A stretch of DNA of 64,000 bases from Misgurnus anguillicaudatus (GCF_027580225.2 NC_073359.2:9925001-9989000); one strand, 5' to 3'; counted from the stretch's first letter, positions 32,501 through 47,500 are shown. A program made the numbers and translations. Notes: generated from the sequence alone by a model not told the origin.

Positions 32501-35500
32501 CCCCGTACTGCGAGAAGCCGCCTCCCTGTCATCTCCGGCCCACAACAAAAAACTGAACAATGCCCAAAAGCCGCTGTGCGACAACCCGCACAGCCAACAA
32601 GCCAAAGAACCCAGAAACAAGTTTCCACAAGCCGTCGAGCCGTAAAACCCAGCCTTTAAGGAGAAAAAAGTGGATCGCCGACTTAGTTTTCCCCTAGTGG
32701 ACGCAGTTCTACTAATAGTATTACTATGAAAAGTTGCCTGTATCCATTTTTGTGTCTTTAAATGCTCGTTTTTTGGGGTCGACAGCTTATACAAACTTAT
32801 TTACAGATTAAACTTAAAAACAGAATAATACCTAAAAGCTGCTGTGTGACAAGGTGTACATCTAACACGCCAAAAAAATAAATAAATAATTTTTTATAAG
32901 CTGTCGACTTCAAAAAATGAGCGTTTAGACACAGAAATGGAAACAGGCAACTTTTCATAGTACTTCTATTAGTAAAACTGCGTCCAATAGGGGGAAACGT
33001 AATCGGCGATCCACTTTATTCTCGGCTCGACAGCTTATAAAAACTTATTTCTGTGTTCTTTTGCTTGTTAGCTGTACATATTGTCCCAAAGCAGCTTTTA
33101 GGCATTATTCAGTTTTTTGTTATAAGCCAGAAATGACAAGGAGGCGGCCTTTTGCAATACAAAGTCAAGGGAGACTGTTGGATTGCTTTCCCCCCCGGTG
33201 GGCGTGGTTTTCAGGTTGTGACGCGCTGCGCTCTGTCTCTATTAGGAGTGCATTGTCAATTCACTTATTGTTGTTTTTATTCCTATAGTCGAGTAAAGAT
33301 CTGCTGCTTGCGTTCTCACGAGACTTTCTCAGCGGTGAAGGGATTTTGTCACGTCACCTCGGTCACCTGGGCTTAGCAGTGTCCCACGTTCAGACTCCTT
33401 TGGACGAGTTCAACTTTGCCGTGAAGAATCTTGCTGTTGACCTGAGATGTGGCATTCGTTTGGTGTATGTTTGATCAGGAAATGAATAAAAAACATTGTC
33501 AAAATGTGCATCGTAAATCACTTAATGTTTTCATTTTTTTATCCACAGGCGTGTTATGGAGCTCTTCACTCTAGACTGGACTTTGTCTAGAAAGCTCCGG
33601 ATACCCGCCATCAGCCGTCTTCAGAAAGTGCACAATGTTGACGTTGCCCTACAGGTGCTGAAAGACAAAGGGGTTGATCTTCGGGATGAACATGGTGAGA
33701 TATCGGTACTTTTAAAGCGATGCTCCAGTCAAAAAATTACCCTGTGATGTACTCGCCATCAAGCAATCTGAGATACATATGACCGTCATCTTTCAGACGA
33801 GCACATTTGGAGTTTATTTAGTAAATGTCTTTGCTTTTCCAAGCTTATAATGGGGGAAAACAAGGATCAGGGAAAAATTTCTGACTTTGAAGCCCAAAAA
33901 GGGGTAAAGGGGAATTTTGATATTTGGCTGGACTATACCTTAAAGCACCATCTCTGCTTCTTTTTTGGCAAGATGAACTAGACTTTATCAATAATGATCT
34001 ATACACTGTTCTGAAATGATTATTTTCTTAAAGGAGCAACTATTGACTCCAGAGACATTGTGGACGGACACAGGGAAAAGACCCTTAACCTCCTGTGGAA
34101 AATCATCTTTACATTCCAGGTATTGACCAAAGCAAAATATACAGATCATTAGTCAAATAGCTGCTTTTAAATACAGTAAAATGTATAGTTAAATAAAGGT
34201 GCTGATAACAATTTTAAAATGTATACCTATATGATCTCTCTTCAAAGGTGGAAGTGTTACTTGATGAGAACCAGCTTAAAGAGGAAATCAGTTTTCTCAG
34301 GAAAACCTGGAGAACAAAACAAAAGTTGGCCTCATTAATCGCTAACAAAGGAGCCGTAGTGACGAAAATGAAGGCGACGCAAGCCTTCGAACATCACAGC
34401 CAGAAAGTAACGCTGCTGCTCGACTGGGTCAATGCTGTGTGTGAGTTTTACAATTTAAAGGTGAGTCAAAAATTAAATGGTTGTTTACCCTAATGTCATT
34501 CCAGAGTGGTAGCTGCAGATAATTTACTTACCACCATGTCATCCAAAATGTTGATGTCTTTCTTTGTTAAGTAAAGAAGAAATTATGTTTTTAGAGGAAA
34601 ACATTCCAAGATTTTTCTCATTTTAATGGACTTTAATGAACCCCAACACTTAACAGTTTTAATGCAGTTTCAAAGGACTCTAAATTATCCCAAACGAGGC
34701 ATAAGGGTCTTATCTAGGGAAACGATTGTCATTTTTGGCAAGAAAAATAAAAAATATTAACTTTTAAACCACAACTTCTCGTCTATCTCCGGGTCATATG
34801 ACGCGCCAGCTCGACCTCACGTAATACGTCATCACGTCAAGTGTTCACGGATGACGTATGCGAAACTACGCCCCAGTGTTTACAAGTGTGGAGAAAGAGG
34901 ACCGTTCCGACGTTGTTGTACGTCGAATGATACTAATTAATGTCTTTGTGTCAGTTTATTGTTTAAAATGGTCCGCAAATGTCTGTTTCACATGTGTAAC
35001 ACGTGACCTTTCCACTGCATTATGCAATTACGTGAGGTCGCGCTGGCACGTCACACAGCCGGAGGAAGAAGAGACGTTGTGGATTAAAAGTGCATATTTT
35101 TTATTTTTATTTATTTTTTGCTAGATAAGACCCTTATGCCTTGTTTGAGATCGTTTTTAGAGTCCTTTGAACTGCATTAAAATCGTTAAGTGTTGGGGTC
35201 CATTAAAGTCCATTAAAATGAGAAAAATCCTGGAATGTTTCCTCAAAAAACATAATTTCTTCTTGACTGAACAAAGAAAGACATCAACATTTTGGATGAC
35301 ATGGTGGTGAGTAAATTATCTAGATTTTTTTTTAAGAAAATTGACTAATCCTTTAACAAACATGCCTTACTAGAAACATTACTTGTGTGCCTTTTTAGGG
35401 AAAACAAAGGGTACTGATGTATTTAAAGATATGTCAGTGCAAGTTGTTTTCAGTTTGGACGGCTCTTAACATTTTTTTAGTCTAATCCTTGGGTCGTAGA

Positions 35501-38500
35501 AACTAGGTTGTAGAGTTACAGGGTGTACAGAATGAATTTAGTGTCTTCTAATTGTTAGGTTTTTGTTACTTCGAATACATTTGCGTTTACATAATACTTA
35601 GTATATTTCTCTGTTGTTTTGCAGGCTGAGAACTTCACAGTGTCCTTTTCAGATGGTCGTGTGCTTTGCTACCTGATCCATCATTATCATCCTGGTTATC
35701 TACCTGTTGAAAACGTTCAACACAAAACAACACAGACCATAGAGTGTGGTCAACGCGGCCGAGTTGAGCTCAATAACTCCTCCAGCGAATCAGACTGCTC
35801 CTTTGATACCATGCCATCGATGCAAGGTGGAATATCTTTTTGTTCATCTTAAAATTTCTGTTATAACCTACAGATTTTTTTTAAGGAAAAGTTGTCATTT
35901 ACTCACCCTCCATATCCTTCCAAAGTGATATTAAATTTTTTTTTCTGTCAAAAATGAAAAATCTTTGAATTGTCTTCAAAGTTATGGTCACCTTGAACTG
36001 TTGATGTATGTCAGCAACTATGTGAAGTTCGAAAATAAGAAAAAGCACCAACAAAATGATATCTTAAATGTTACCCATACAGTTTGTGCCTATGTATTCC
36101 TTTCAGTTACTCACCCCATGTTATCCAAGATGTTTATGTCTTTCTTTGTTCAGTTTAGAAATTAATTTGTTTTCAGGTTTTTCTCCATATAGTGGATTTT
36201 AGTGGACCTTTAAAGTTCACAGTTTCAATGTAGTTTAAAATTGCACCTTCAAAAGGCTCTAAACGATCCCAACCAAGGCATCGTATCTAGCAAAACGATC
36301 TTAATTTTTGCCAAAAAAAAAAAGTACTTTTAAACCACAATTTATCGTCTTGCAACCACTCCAGTGTTTACAAGTGTGGTGAAAGAGGACTGTTCAGACA
36401 TTATTGAGTGTGGAATGATACAAATTAACATCTTTGTGACAGTTTATTGACACTAGGGATGTAACGATTCAATCGCGATTCAATCGCGGTCCTCATTAAA
36501 AATGCCTGTCTGAAATCGATTTTGAATCGCAAGGCTGCGATTCTTTGTTTTATGCACAGCTTGTGCCTGTATTACGGCATTTGGTCAGTAGGAAGTCCTT
36601 ATCAATCTAAAATCATTATGAGTCGGAGTCGTTTATAACCTGCATTTAAAAAAGCAACACACAAAATCAATAAAAATATTAATTATTATCATGAAAAAAC
36701 AGAAACAAATTGAAGAACAGCGCTATAAATATTCCTGTGTAGACATTTCCTGGAATAGCGTTTGTAATGCTACTTCTTGTGTGGCACAAAGGGAGTTTCT
36801 GCATGAGAGCGCCCCCTGGTGCTCGGATGTGCCGGGATTTCACCGTAATTCATTCAAATTCATTCATTGAGAAAACGCGCATTTGCACGATTAATCGTTA
36901 CACCCCTAATTGACACAATTATAAAATGGGCCGCAGGTGTGCATTTCACACGTAAAATGTGACCTTTCGAAGTAAGGTGGCCATTCGTGCCAGTTCTGCC
37001 GGACACGTCCTGAACAGGATTTCGGTTGCGTTCTCTGGAAGTCGCGTTGCTTGACCGCATACGTCATTGAGGTTCTCACATTTCAGTTAAAATACATTAG
37101 AAAATTAAGATTTATTTCTTTTAAGACATACAATCATTGTAGTTTCATTCTTACCTTAAAATGTAACGGTTGCTTTTCTAAAATTGAACCCTGAAATATT
37201 GATCCTTGATGATGTATGCGGTCAAGCAATGCGACTTCTGGAGAGTGCACCCGAAATCCTGTCCGTACGTGTCCGGCGGTACTGACACGAACGGCCACCC
37301 TTGTTGTGGTTTAAAAGTACACATTTTTTATTTTTGGGGTGAAAAGGATGATCGTTTCACTAGATAAGACCCTTGTGCCTCGGTTGGGATCGTTTAGAGC
37401 AGTGGTTCTCAAATGGGGGGCTGCGAGATGGTGCCAGGGGGCCCCAGTTTTATGACATTTTATAAAACACATTAATTTATCATGAATTCTGTGTAATTAA
37501 ACCTAAAACATAATAAGCCAACTATCCAACAGCACTACTGGGTATAATTTAATGTTTTGTTTAATTAAAATATTACATTTTTAGAACTGTTTTTGTCATA
37601 AATTTCCTTTGGGGGGCGGCGAAAGAATGCACTGTACACAAGAGGGGCCCGCACGCTGAAAAAGTTTGAGAACCACTGGTTTAGAGCCTTTTGAAACTGC
37701 AATTTTAAACTGCATTGAAACTGTGAACTGTTGAGGTCCACTATATGGAGAAATATCCTGGAATGATTTTCTAAAAAAAGACACAAACATCTTGGATGAC
37801 ATGGGGGTGAGTAAATATCAGGACTTTTTATGAAAGCGGAGTAATCCTTTAAAGAGTTGTAGTCAATGATTGCAATTTTTTTTTTTATGGGTATTTAACG
37901 GTTTGATAATTTGTCTTAACTATGTATATTTTTCTTCCTGATTTTCAGAATCCGCATCGGTGGACTTTAAAGAGCTGCTTGAGAATGAAAAAAGTAACTT
38001 TCAGTTGGTGAATACAGCTGTGTCTTATCTCGGAGGAGTTCCTGCCATGATTAATCCAGAGGACATGTCCAACACGATCCCGAATGAAAAGGTTAAAACT
38101 CTTTTTATTATATTTTTACTTGTTGTGTTAGCAACAAAACAATGAAACCGTGTGCTTGTGTAACATTATTTGAGCTCCTTATATCACAAATAATTTGAAA
38201 TTAAATCTATCCAGGTGGTCACATGTTACCTGTCCTTTCTTTGTGCGCGTCTCTTGGATCTTCGTAACGAAACAAGAGCAGCGCGAGTCATCCAGGGTGC
38301 ATGGAGGAAATACAAGCTACAGAAGGACATTGAGCTTAATAGGGTAAGAGTATCTTTGCTCTCTTCTGTAGTGGCTTGATGAGAATGATTTTCTTACATT
38401 TGATATGCTCCGCCCATACAGCAAAAGAACCTAGCTGCTACGAAAATCCAGACGCTCGTTCGGAGGTTCATTATGAAAAGGCGCCTAATCCGACAGAATA

Positions 38501-41500
38501 AGGCAGCCGTCGTCATCCAGGCGTTCTGGAGAAGACACGCAGCACAGGAAATGCTGAGAGCGCTAAAACAAGAAAGAGAGTTTGCTCTTAAAAATGCTGC
38601 TGCAACTTTAATTCAGGTATGTCCAGGAGTGTGTCTTGTGAAATACTAGGTGTGTCTTAAATTTTGAATGAAATAAAGTCAATAATTTAATAAATGAAAA
38701 GCTAATGGACCTAAAATAGACAAAGTCAATTCTGTTTGCTTAAAACTAATTATTTAGATTTTAAAGTATTGCCTTGGAATTTACTTGATGAATTTCTGTT
38801 CTACTGCTGCTTCGAAAGCAAAAATTATAATCTATTAATTTTGAAAAACGAAATAATTTCTGTCTCTTTACGATGGCTTATGTAGTTCACCATATTGTTT
38901 TGCGTTTTTCTTATACTCCCACAGAAAAAGTACAAAGCTTGGAGAATTCGAGCTCTCATCAAGAAAAACCATGCTGCCTCTCTGATCCAAGCAACTTTTC
39001 GAAAGTGGCATGCCAAAAAGGTTATGGAAAGAAGCTCTGCAGCCTTACGGATTCAAACATGGTACAGAATGCAGCGTTGTAATAAACAATACATGGATAT
39101 AAAAAGGAAAACCATCTGTATTCAAGCATGGTTGAGAGGCCACCATCAAAGATGCAAGTTTCAGACTTTAAAGAAAAGGCATCGTGCATCAATTGTCATT
39201 CAGAGTGCGTTCAGGGCTTACTTGGTCAGGCGACAGATATCTAAAATGGAGCAAAATGCAGTATTGATTCAGAGGTGGTTCCGAGCTTGCGTCCTAAGGA
39301 AAGAGGAGCGGAAGAGGTATTTGGAGGTAAAAGCGGCCGTTCTTCTTGTGCAAGCAGCTTTCCGTGGATGGAATGTGCGCAGAACAGTCGCTCAACGAAA
39401 TCAAGCTGCACTTCTGATTCAAACTGCTTTCAGAAGGTTTTTAGCTCGGAAGAACTTCATGCTTTTGAAAAGATCAACCATTATTATTCAGCAGAGATAC
39501 AGAGCTAAAATGGTGGGAAACAAGTTAAGACTGGAATATAAGGCTCTTAAAGTCGCTTCAGTGACCATTCAGGCAGCATGGCGAGGAAGAGCTGCGAGAA
39601 GGAAGGTGTGTCACCTACACAGGTGTGCGGAAATCATTCAGTCACACTACCGTCGATATGTGGCACAGACGCAGTTTATGGAAATGAAACGTGCTGCTGT
39701 TGTCGTTCAAAGAAGATATAGAGCATTCAGAGAGGGAAGGAAAATATACGCTGAATACATTGAAATGAAAAGAGCGGCCGTTGTGCTTCAGAGTGCTTAT
39801 CGTGGCAGAAAAGCAAGACAAGAGATTCAGAAAAGAAACCAAGCAGCCATTTTGATTCAGTCAGTGGTCAGAGCTTACATTTGCCGTGGTACATTTTTAG
39901 CTCAAAAACATGCTGCTGTTGTCATTCAGCAACGCTATCGGGCATTTGCACTTGGACAGTCACATAGAGTCCGCTACTTACGATTGAAGCAGGCAACCAT
40001 AACGCTACAAGCTTTATATCGTGGCTTCAAAATCAGGCAAGATCTGAAACGAGAAAATCAAGCTGCAACTATTATCCAAGCTCAGTTCCGAATGCATAAA
40101 GTACGGATTTCCTTTCTTGCTGCAAAGTTTGCAGCTATCATTATACAGCAGCGATACAGAGCTTACAAAACTGGCAAATCCATGCGAGATAGCTACTTGC
40201 AGATGAAAAATGCTGCTGTTGTTATTCAGTCCGCATCCAGGGGAATGAAAGTCCGCAAACATTTGCGAGAAATGCACCAAGCTGCGACAGTGATTCAGGC
40301 GCATTTCCGTGGACATTTGCAACTCAAACAGTACCAGAAACAACAGTGGGCTGCATCAGTTTTACAGCAGCGATACAGAGCTTACAAAACTGGCAAATCC
40401 ATGCGAGATAGCTACTTGCAGATGAAAAATGCTGCTGTTGTTATTCAGTCAGCATTCAGAGGAATGAAAGTCCGCAAATGTTTGCAAGAAATGCACCAAG
40501 CTGCGACAGTGATTCAGGCGCATTTCCGTGGACATTTGCAACTCAAACAGTACCAGAAACAACAGTGGGCTGCGTCAAATTTACAGCAACGATTCAGAGC
40601 TTACAAAACTGGCAAATCCATGCGAGATAGCTACTTGCAGATGAAAAATGCTGCTGTTGTTATTCAGTCCGCATCCAGGGGAATGAAAGTCCGCAAACAT
40701 TTGCGAGAAATGCACCAAGCTGCGACAGTGATTCAGGCGCATTTCCGTGGACATTTGCAACTCAAACAGTACCAGAAACAACAGTGGGCTGCATCAGTTT
40801 TACAACAGCGATTCAGAGCAATCGTAACAAAAAATGCTACCGTGAAGCAATATGTAGCTCTGAAAACATCTGCCCTACGGATCCAATCAGCTTTCCGTGG
40901 AATGATGGTCAGAAAGCAAATTGCAGAAAAACACAAATCTGCTGTAATTATCCAGAAGACATACAGAATGTACAAGCAACGCCTTGATTACCTTTCCCTT
41001 AGAAATGCCACTTTGTGTATTCAGCAAGAGTACAGAGCAATTTTAAGTGCAAGGCAACAGCGTAAAGCTTACTGCTCCTTGCGAACAGCTGCCATCACTT
41101 TGCAGTCCGTGTACCGAGGGATGAGAACAAGAAAAGAGATCCACAAAAGACACGAAGCAGCCACTGTGATTCAGGCATCATACAGAATGTACAGGACCAG
41201 GGTGCCATTCCAAGCCATGAGACTGGCAGCAATTGTCATACAGAGACAATACAGGTGCCATCTACTGAGAAAAGAGGCACGGGAGAACTTTTTAAGGCTG
41301 CGGCACAGTGCAACAGCAATTCAGGCCATTTACAGGGGAAATTGTACACGTCGTAATATTGCCAAAATGCATGCTGCTGCCACAATCATTCAAAGGAAGT
41401 TCCTTGCCTACAAAGCAAGGCAGCGCTTTTTGTCCATCCAAGCAGCTGTTCAATTCTGTCAACGACACTATCGATCAGTTTTGGCTGCAAGGAGAGATCG

Positions 41501-44500
41501 GAAAGATTATCTTGTTAAATGCCACGCTGTTCTTGTAATTCAATCAGGTTTCAGAGGATTGCAGGTCCGCCAGCAGATCCGCAAAGAGCATGCAGCTGCA
41601 ACAATCATTCAGTCTCATGTGAGAAAGTGCATTTTCAAGTTGCGCTTCCAAAGACTTCGATGGGCAGTCAATACTATTCAACAACGTTTCAGAGCTAGTA
41701 AAATTATGAGGCAAGAGATGGCAGCACTAAAAGAAAAGAAGAATGCTGCTGTGATTATTCAGTCAGCATTCAGGGGAATGAAAGTCCGCAACCATTTGCG
41801 AGAAATGCACCAAGCTGCGACAGTGATTCAGGCGCATTTACGTGGACATTTACAACTCAGACAGTACCAGAAACAGCAGTGGGCTGCATCAGTTTTACAG
41901 CAGCGATTCAGAGCGATCGTAACAAAAAGGCAAGAGATGGCAGCGCTGAAAGAAAAGAAGAATGCTGCTGTGATTCTTCAAGCTGCATATCGTGGCATGA
42001 AGTCCAGACAGACTTTGAAGCAAATGCATCAGGCTGCCACCATCATTCAAACAACTTTCAGAGTTTGCAGTGCTCGTAAGCGCTATTTAGCCATGAAATA
42101 TGCTGCCATTGCCATTCAACAAAGATTCCGTGCAGCAAATGCAGCAAAATTGCAAAGAAAGCATTTTCTTGAAATGCGTCAAGGTGCCCTTATTCTTCAA
42201 GCATGCTTTAGAGGCCATAAAGTTAGGAGGACACTTCTACGTCAGCGCCACGCAGCTATCTTGATTCAGTCATACTTTAGGAGACACCGAGAGATGGTTA
42301 AGTTTCAGGCCATGAGGTTGTCTGCAATCATTATCCAGAGCCATTACAGGTCATATATTCAGACTAAAGCCAATCGGGAAAGCTTTCTACATTTGCGAAA
42401 ATCTGCCATAGTCATTCAGGCAACTTTTAGAGGACACTCTGTCAGGAGGCAGTTAGCAGAAAAGCAAAAGGCAATCATCATTATACAGGCTGTGTACAGA
42501 ATGCATCAGCAAAGAAATGCATTTAAGAGACAGCTGTGGGCAGCAAGGGTTCTTCAGCAGAGGTTCAGAGCCTTAAAGCTCCGGGATGAGCAAGTGCAGA
42601 GATACCAGCAGGCTAAGAAGGCTGCACTATGCCTGCAACAGTCCTTCAGAGGCATGAAAGCAAGAAAACTTGCCAGGCGGACGAATGCTGCCAGAACCAT
42701 CCAGTCCTACCTAAGGATGCATCTACAACGACAACAGTTTTTGAAAGAAAAAGCTGCAGCAATTGTAATCCAGTCTGCCTACAGAGGCTACTGCACTAGA
42801 ATTCAGCATGCTAAGATGCAAGAAAGTGCAATGCTAATACAAAAGTGGTATAGATCACAAAAACTGGTCCAGGATCAGCGGAATGGCTTCTTGGCTCTTA
42901 GGCATGCCACACTAACCTTGCAGTCTGCCCTGCGTGGAATGCTGGCGAGGAGGCTTGCTAAGAGAAAACGGGCCGCAATCAAAATCCAGTCTGTGTTGCG
43001 TATGCAAGTATACCGCAAACGCTATATGGTGCTCCGCTCAAGTGTTGTGAAGTTGCAAGCCCAATACAGAATGTTGGCAGCCCAAAGAAGATACCGCAGA
43101 TTGCAGGCTGCAGCTGTTACTCTCCAAAAACATTACAGAGCTCAGAGGGCAAAAACAGAGCAGAGATGTAGTTACCTGAAGACCCTCCAAAGCATAAAAA
43201 TCCTTCAGGCCAGAATACGTGGACAGTTTGAATACAGAAGATTTCAGCGAATGAGGGCAAGCGCCATAACAATTCAGGTAATCAATATCCCGGAGGCTCT
43301 CGTGATTTTGCTAAGTGGTTGATGCCCTCAGGCCAACATTATGTTGACCCTGGGACAACATTTCAATCAACCAATCAGATTTCAGAAATAAGTTTACAGT
43401 TTGTTTTAAGTTTAAGATTACAACCAGGATTGTTTTTTACTTATCATGTCCCTGTGATTTTAGGGTTTGGTTGTGGTTGGGGTTTGTGGTGGATTTAGGT
43501 TTTATTTAGAAAAATTTTGTCCTTGGGTCAACACAATATGTTGCCTTGAGGACATCAACCACTTGGCAAAATCAGTTTGAGCATATACCGGACAAGCCCC
43601 CACATATTATTTTATATTTTAATAGAAGGGGCCACTAGTGTCTTGATTTTACTGAAAGGGCCAATTTTGTTTCTCACCTTTGAACAGGCACATTATCGAG
43701 GAATGCTTGAGAGACGCAAGTTCCAGCTACTCAAGGAATCTGTATGTGTTATACAGATGCATTACAGGGCCTTTCGACTTTGCCAGAAAGAGCGTGCCCA
43801 GTTTCTTCAACTGCGATGGTCTGCTGTTGTTATCCAAGTAAGTCCAAATGTGTTTGTTTAGCTAAGTGGTCTGTTTATGCCAGCACTCCCTGTTTTTTGT
43901 TTAGAGTATATTTTTAATGTTTGATTTGTCATCGTTTAACCTTAGACCGCATTTCGGGCTTATCAAACAAGACAACATGCTATACAAACACAGGCTGCCT
44001 GTAAAATTCAAGCTTGGTTCCGAGGATGCCTAGCTAGGCGAAACTACACCTTAAAACGGGCTGCTATTGCAACCATTAATCGATGCGTTCAGGCAAGACG
44101 CCAACGTTTAAGGTAACGAAAATGTCTGTGAAATCTAAAGCATCTGTATTTAAGTGTTGATGCCATTGGAGTCCTAACGTGACCATTTGACCTACCAAGA
44201 TTTCAGGCGGTCCAGCGCAGTGTCCGAATCATTCAGCAAAGATGGAAGGAAACTCTGATCGCCAGGAAACAGCGATCTGACTTCATGAAGTTCAGAAAGT
44301 CTGTTATATGTATCCAGGCGTTATGGAGAGGTGTGCAAGTGAGAGGTTCCATTCAGAAGGTAATTATTATTTTCGAAAGTGTTGTCTTATAGGATAAATG
44401 TGACTATGAACCACAAAACCAATTATTAGGGTGCATTTTTTTGAAAATGAGATTTATTAATCATCTGAAAGCTGAATAAACAAGCTTTCCATTGATATAT

Positions 44501-47500
44501 GTTAAGATGGGACAATATTAGGTCGAATTCTGGAATCTGAGGGTGCAAAAAATTGGTTTGTGCAATTTTGAAATGTCTCAATACAAAAGGTCTAAAGTGT
44601 TTTGGGTCACATTTGTGTTTGACCCACTTATCATCATTGACAGTAAATCTATTTAACAGTTTCTGGGAAACATTTTTCAAAGTCCATTAGTTCATACAGG
44701 GGTCATTGGCCCATTTAAAAAAAAAGCTTATTCATATGTTGTTTCATTTGTTGTGCTCGGCTAATCAGTTTTTTACTGAATTGTCCCATTATTTTAACAT
44801 TTTTGCATTAAACTTGTGTACGTTTGTCTTTCTTTGTGCTTCGACTGCCATAGTACAGATGAAACTTTGAAAACCTCAAAATGGTGTCTATAATTTAAAG
44901 GGACACTCCACTTTTTTGAAAAACATGCTAATTTTCCAGCTCCCCTAGAGTCAAACATCTAATTTTTACCATTTTGGAATCCGTTCAGCTGATCTCTGGG
45001 TCTGGCGCTAGCACTTCTAGCATAGCTTAGCATAATCCATTGAATCTGATTAGACCATTAGCATTGCGCAAAAAACAAAGAGTTTTAATCCTTTTCATAT
45101 TTAATACTTGACTCTTCTGTAGTTACATCGTGTACTATAATAATAATGATATTGTGCAGCAGCAGAAAATAATCCCCTTGGTAACTTTCAATAGCAGGGG
45201 ACTATTTTGAGGCACTACGTAATATCATTGCGCCTCCTGCAGCCATGTTACGGCAGCAAAGTCCTTGATTATTACGCCAGAATGAGAGTATAGTTCCTAA
45301 CCATATCTGTCTAGAAAATCACAACTTTTTATTTTCCATCAGTCTTAGTACACGATGTAACTACAAAAGAGTCAAGTTTTAAATAGGAAAAATATCGAAA
45401 CTATTTTGTTATTTTTTTAAGCATGATGCTAATGGTATAATCAGATTCAATGGATTATGCTAAAAGTGGTACTGCCAGAATCAAATGTTTAACTCTAGGG
45501 GAGCTGAGCAATGAGCATATCTTGTTCTTTAATAACTAAATACTATGATTTCTTTAATATTTCCACAGGAAATCAAAGCAGCAGTGACGATACAATCAGC
45601 ATTCAGGAGCTTTTCCCAAAGACGTCAATATAAACAGCAGAGAGCTGCTGCCGTCACTTTACAGCGACATTTCCGAGCCCTGCAGCTGGCTAGAGCTGAA
45701 AAGGAAAATCTAAGGAAGCGATGCGACGCTGCTGTCTGTCTTCAGGCTGCGTGTCGTGGTTGGCTCGCAAGACGACGGGCAAGTTGTCGTTTATCAATTT
45801 ATATAATTACTGGAAATGTGCTTGAAAAATGAACTATTTGAGTACTAGAATCTGCCAAATAGGTGCAAAATTACAATATTGCCTATTCACCCCATATAGA
45901 TTAAAGAAGTGGTTGCTGCTGCGAGACGTCACCGCTTCACCGCTGCTGTTTACCATCATCTCTGTGCAATAAGGATTCAGAGGGCTGTTCGTGCACACTG
46001 GACCCTTAAAGTAGCCAAGAGGCAGATCTCTTTGGTCCTTTACATCCAGGTACACTTGATTGTCTATTCAGTCCTTCCAGAAAAACGGGAAAAAAAAGTT
46101 TTTTTTGTGATTGTTGCGGGTAAAAATCCTTGATCTTGCGGCACGTTTTCTTAAAAAATGCGATGAAATATGCGGGATATTTATGCAATTTTATGCGATG
46201 AAATTGCATGAACTTGCAAGAACTGTTTGCAGTTTTTTAATCAAGTTCACGTAACTTCATAACGTTCCCATGGCAACAGGGGACATGGCTGCGCTTGTGT
46301 GAAGTAAATGCAACTTTTTTCAACTTTCTGCTAAGATATGTGATTTTTGCTAGGAAAATGCGAGAATTATGAAATCATGCAAGCCCTGCCCATATTTTGC
46401 ACACGAAAATCTGCAATTTATGCTGCGAAAGTGCGGCGTATTTAAAAAATTCGCTAAATGTCAATCAGCATTTTTACCAAAAGCTTTTTACCTTTCCAAT
46501 ATCTCCGAGGTCAATAGTTGGTGGTTTCAATACCCATGCACTAACTTTGTCATACACTGCAAAAAATATTTTCAAGAAAAGAAAATCTTAGTATTTTTGT
46601 CTTGTTTTCAGTAAAAATATTTAAAAGTTCTTAAATTAAGATGCTTTTTCTTGATGAGCAAAACGACCAAAGAAAATAAGTCAAGTTTTTAGACCAAAAA
46701 TATTAAATTTAAGTTTTTAAGCAAAAACATCTTGAACATTTTTCTTAAACACTAAATTCAAGAAAAATGTGCTTACCCCATTGGCAGATTTTTTTGCTTG
46801 TTTTATGCACAAAATCACTTAAATTAAATATTTTTGGTCTAAAAACTAGACTTATTTTTTGGGTCGTTTTTCTCATCAAGAAAAAGCATCTTAATTTAAG
46901 AATTTTTAGATATTGTTACTGAAAAATACTAAGAAGTTTTTTCTTATCAATCATTTTTTGCAGTTTAGACATAACTGTGGCTTTCAGAATAGTAATTAAG
47001 TATGAAAAATGCTTTAAAAACTTTGACAGAGAAATTTTTAAACATTACTTCTTTCTCATAAATGCACACGCAAGAATTTAAATAAATATTTTATCTTTGA
47101 AGTTTCATCCTTACTCCATTTCTTGGATAATATTCACTGCAAAAATCATTTTAAAGAAAATTCTTAGTATTTTTGTCTTGTTTTCAGTAAAAATATCTAA
47201 AATTCTTTAAAAAATTAAGATGCATTTCTTGATGAGCAAAACAACCCAAGAAAATAAGTCTAGGTTTTAAACCAAAAATATCAAATTTAAGTGATGTTGT
47301 GCATAAAAGAAGCAAAAAAATCTGCCAATGTGGTAAGCAAAAAATCTTGAACATTTTTCTTAAACACTAAATTCAAGAGAAAAAAATATAGCTTACCCCA
47401 TTGGCAGATTGTTTGCAAGCACATTTTTCTTATATTTTTCTTGAATTTAGTGTTTAAGAAAATTATTCAAGATTTTTTGCTTACCCCATTGGCCAATTTT

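Larger units (their letters stand above)
36103..37851. mobile_element. Foldback MITE with two nested hAT insertions (aspm intron 15)
   Basis: Same family as 34520-35354: tgttatccaagatgtttatg at the left and catcttggatgacatggggg at the right. It is enlarged by the two hAT-type elements at 36454-36908 and 37400-37678, each with its own 8-bp target duplication. Confidence 0.8.

Noticed and set aside
39642..40975. Several antisense open frames inside aspm exon 19
   Set aside because: They are shadows of the repetitive IQ coding sequence and share no known domain.
43278..43322. Extension of the giant aspm exon to the stop at 43320
   Set aside because: A consensus donor (cag|gtaatc) lies at 43277/43278 and the next exon continues the IQ series; the extension leads into a MITE.
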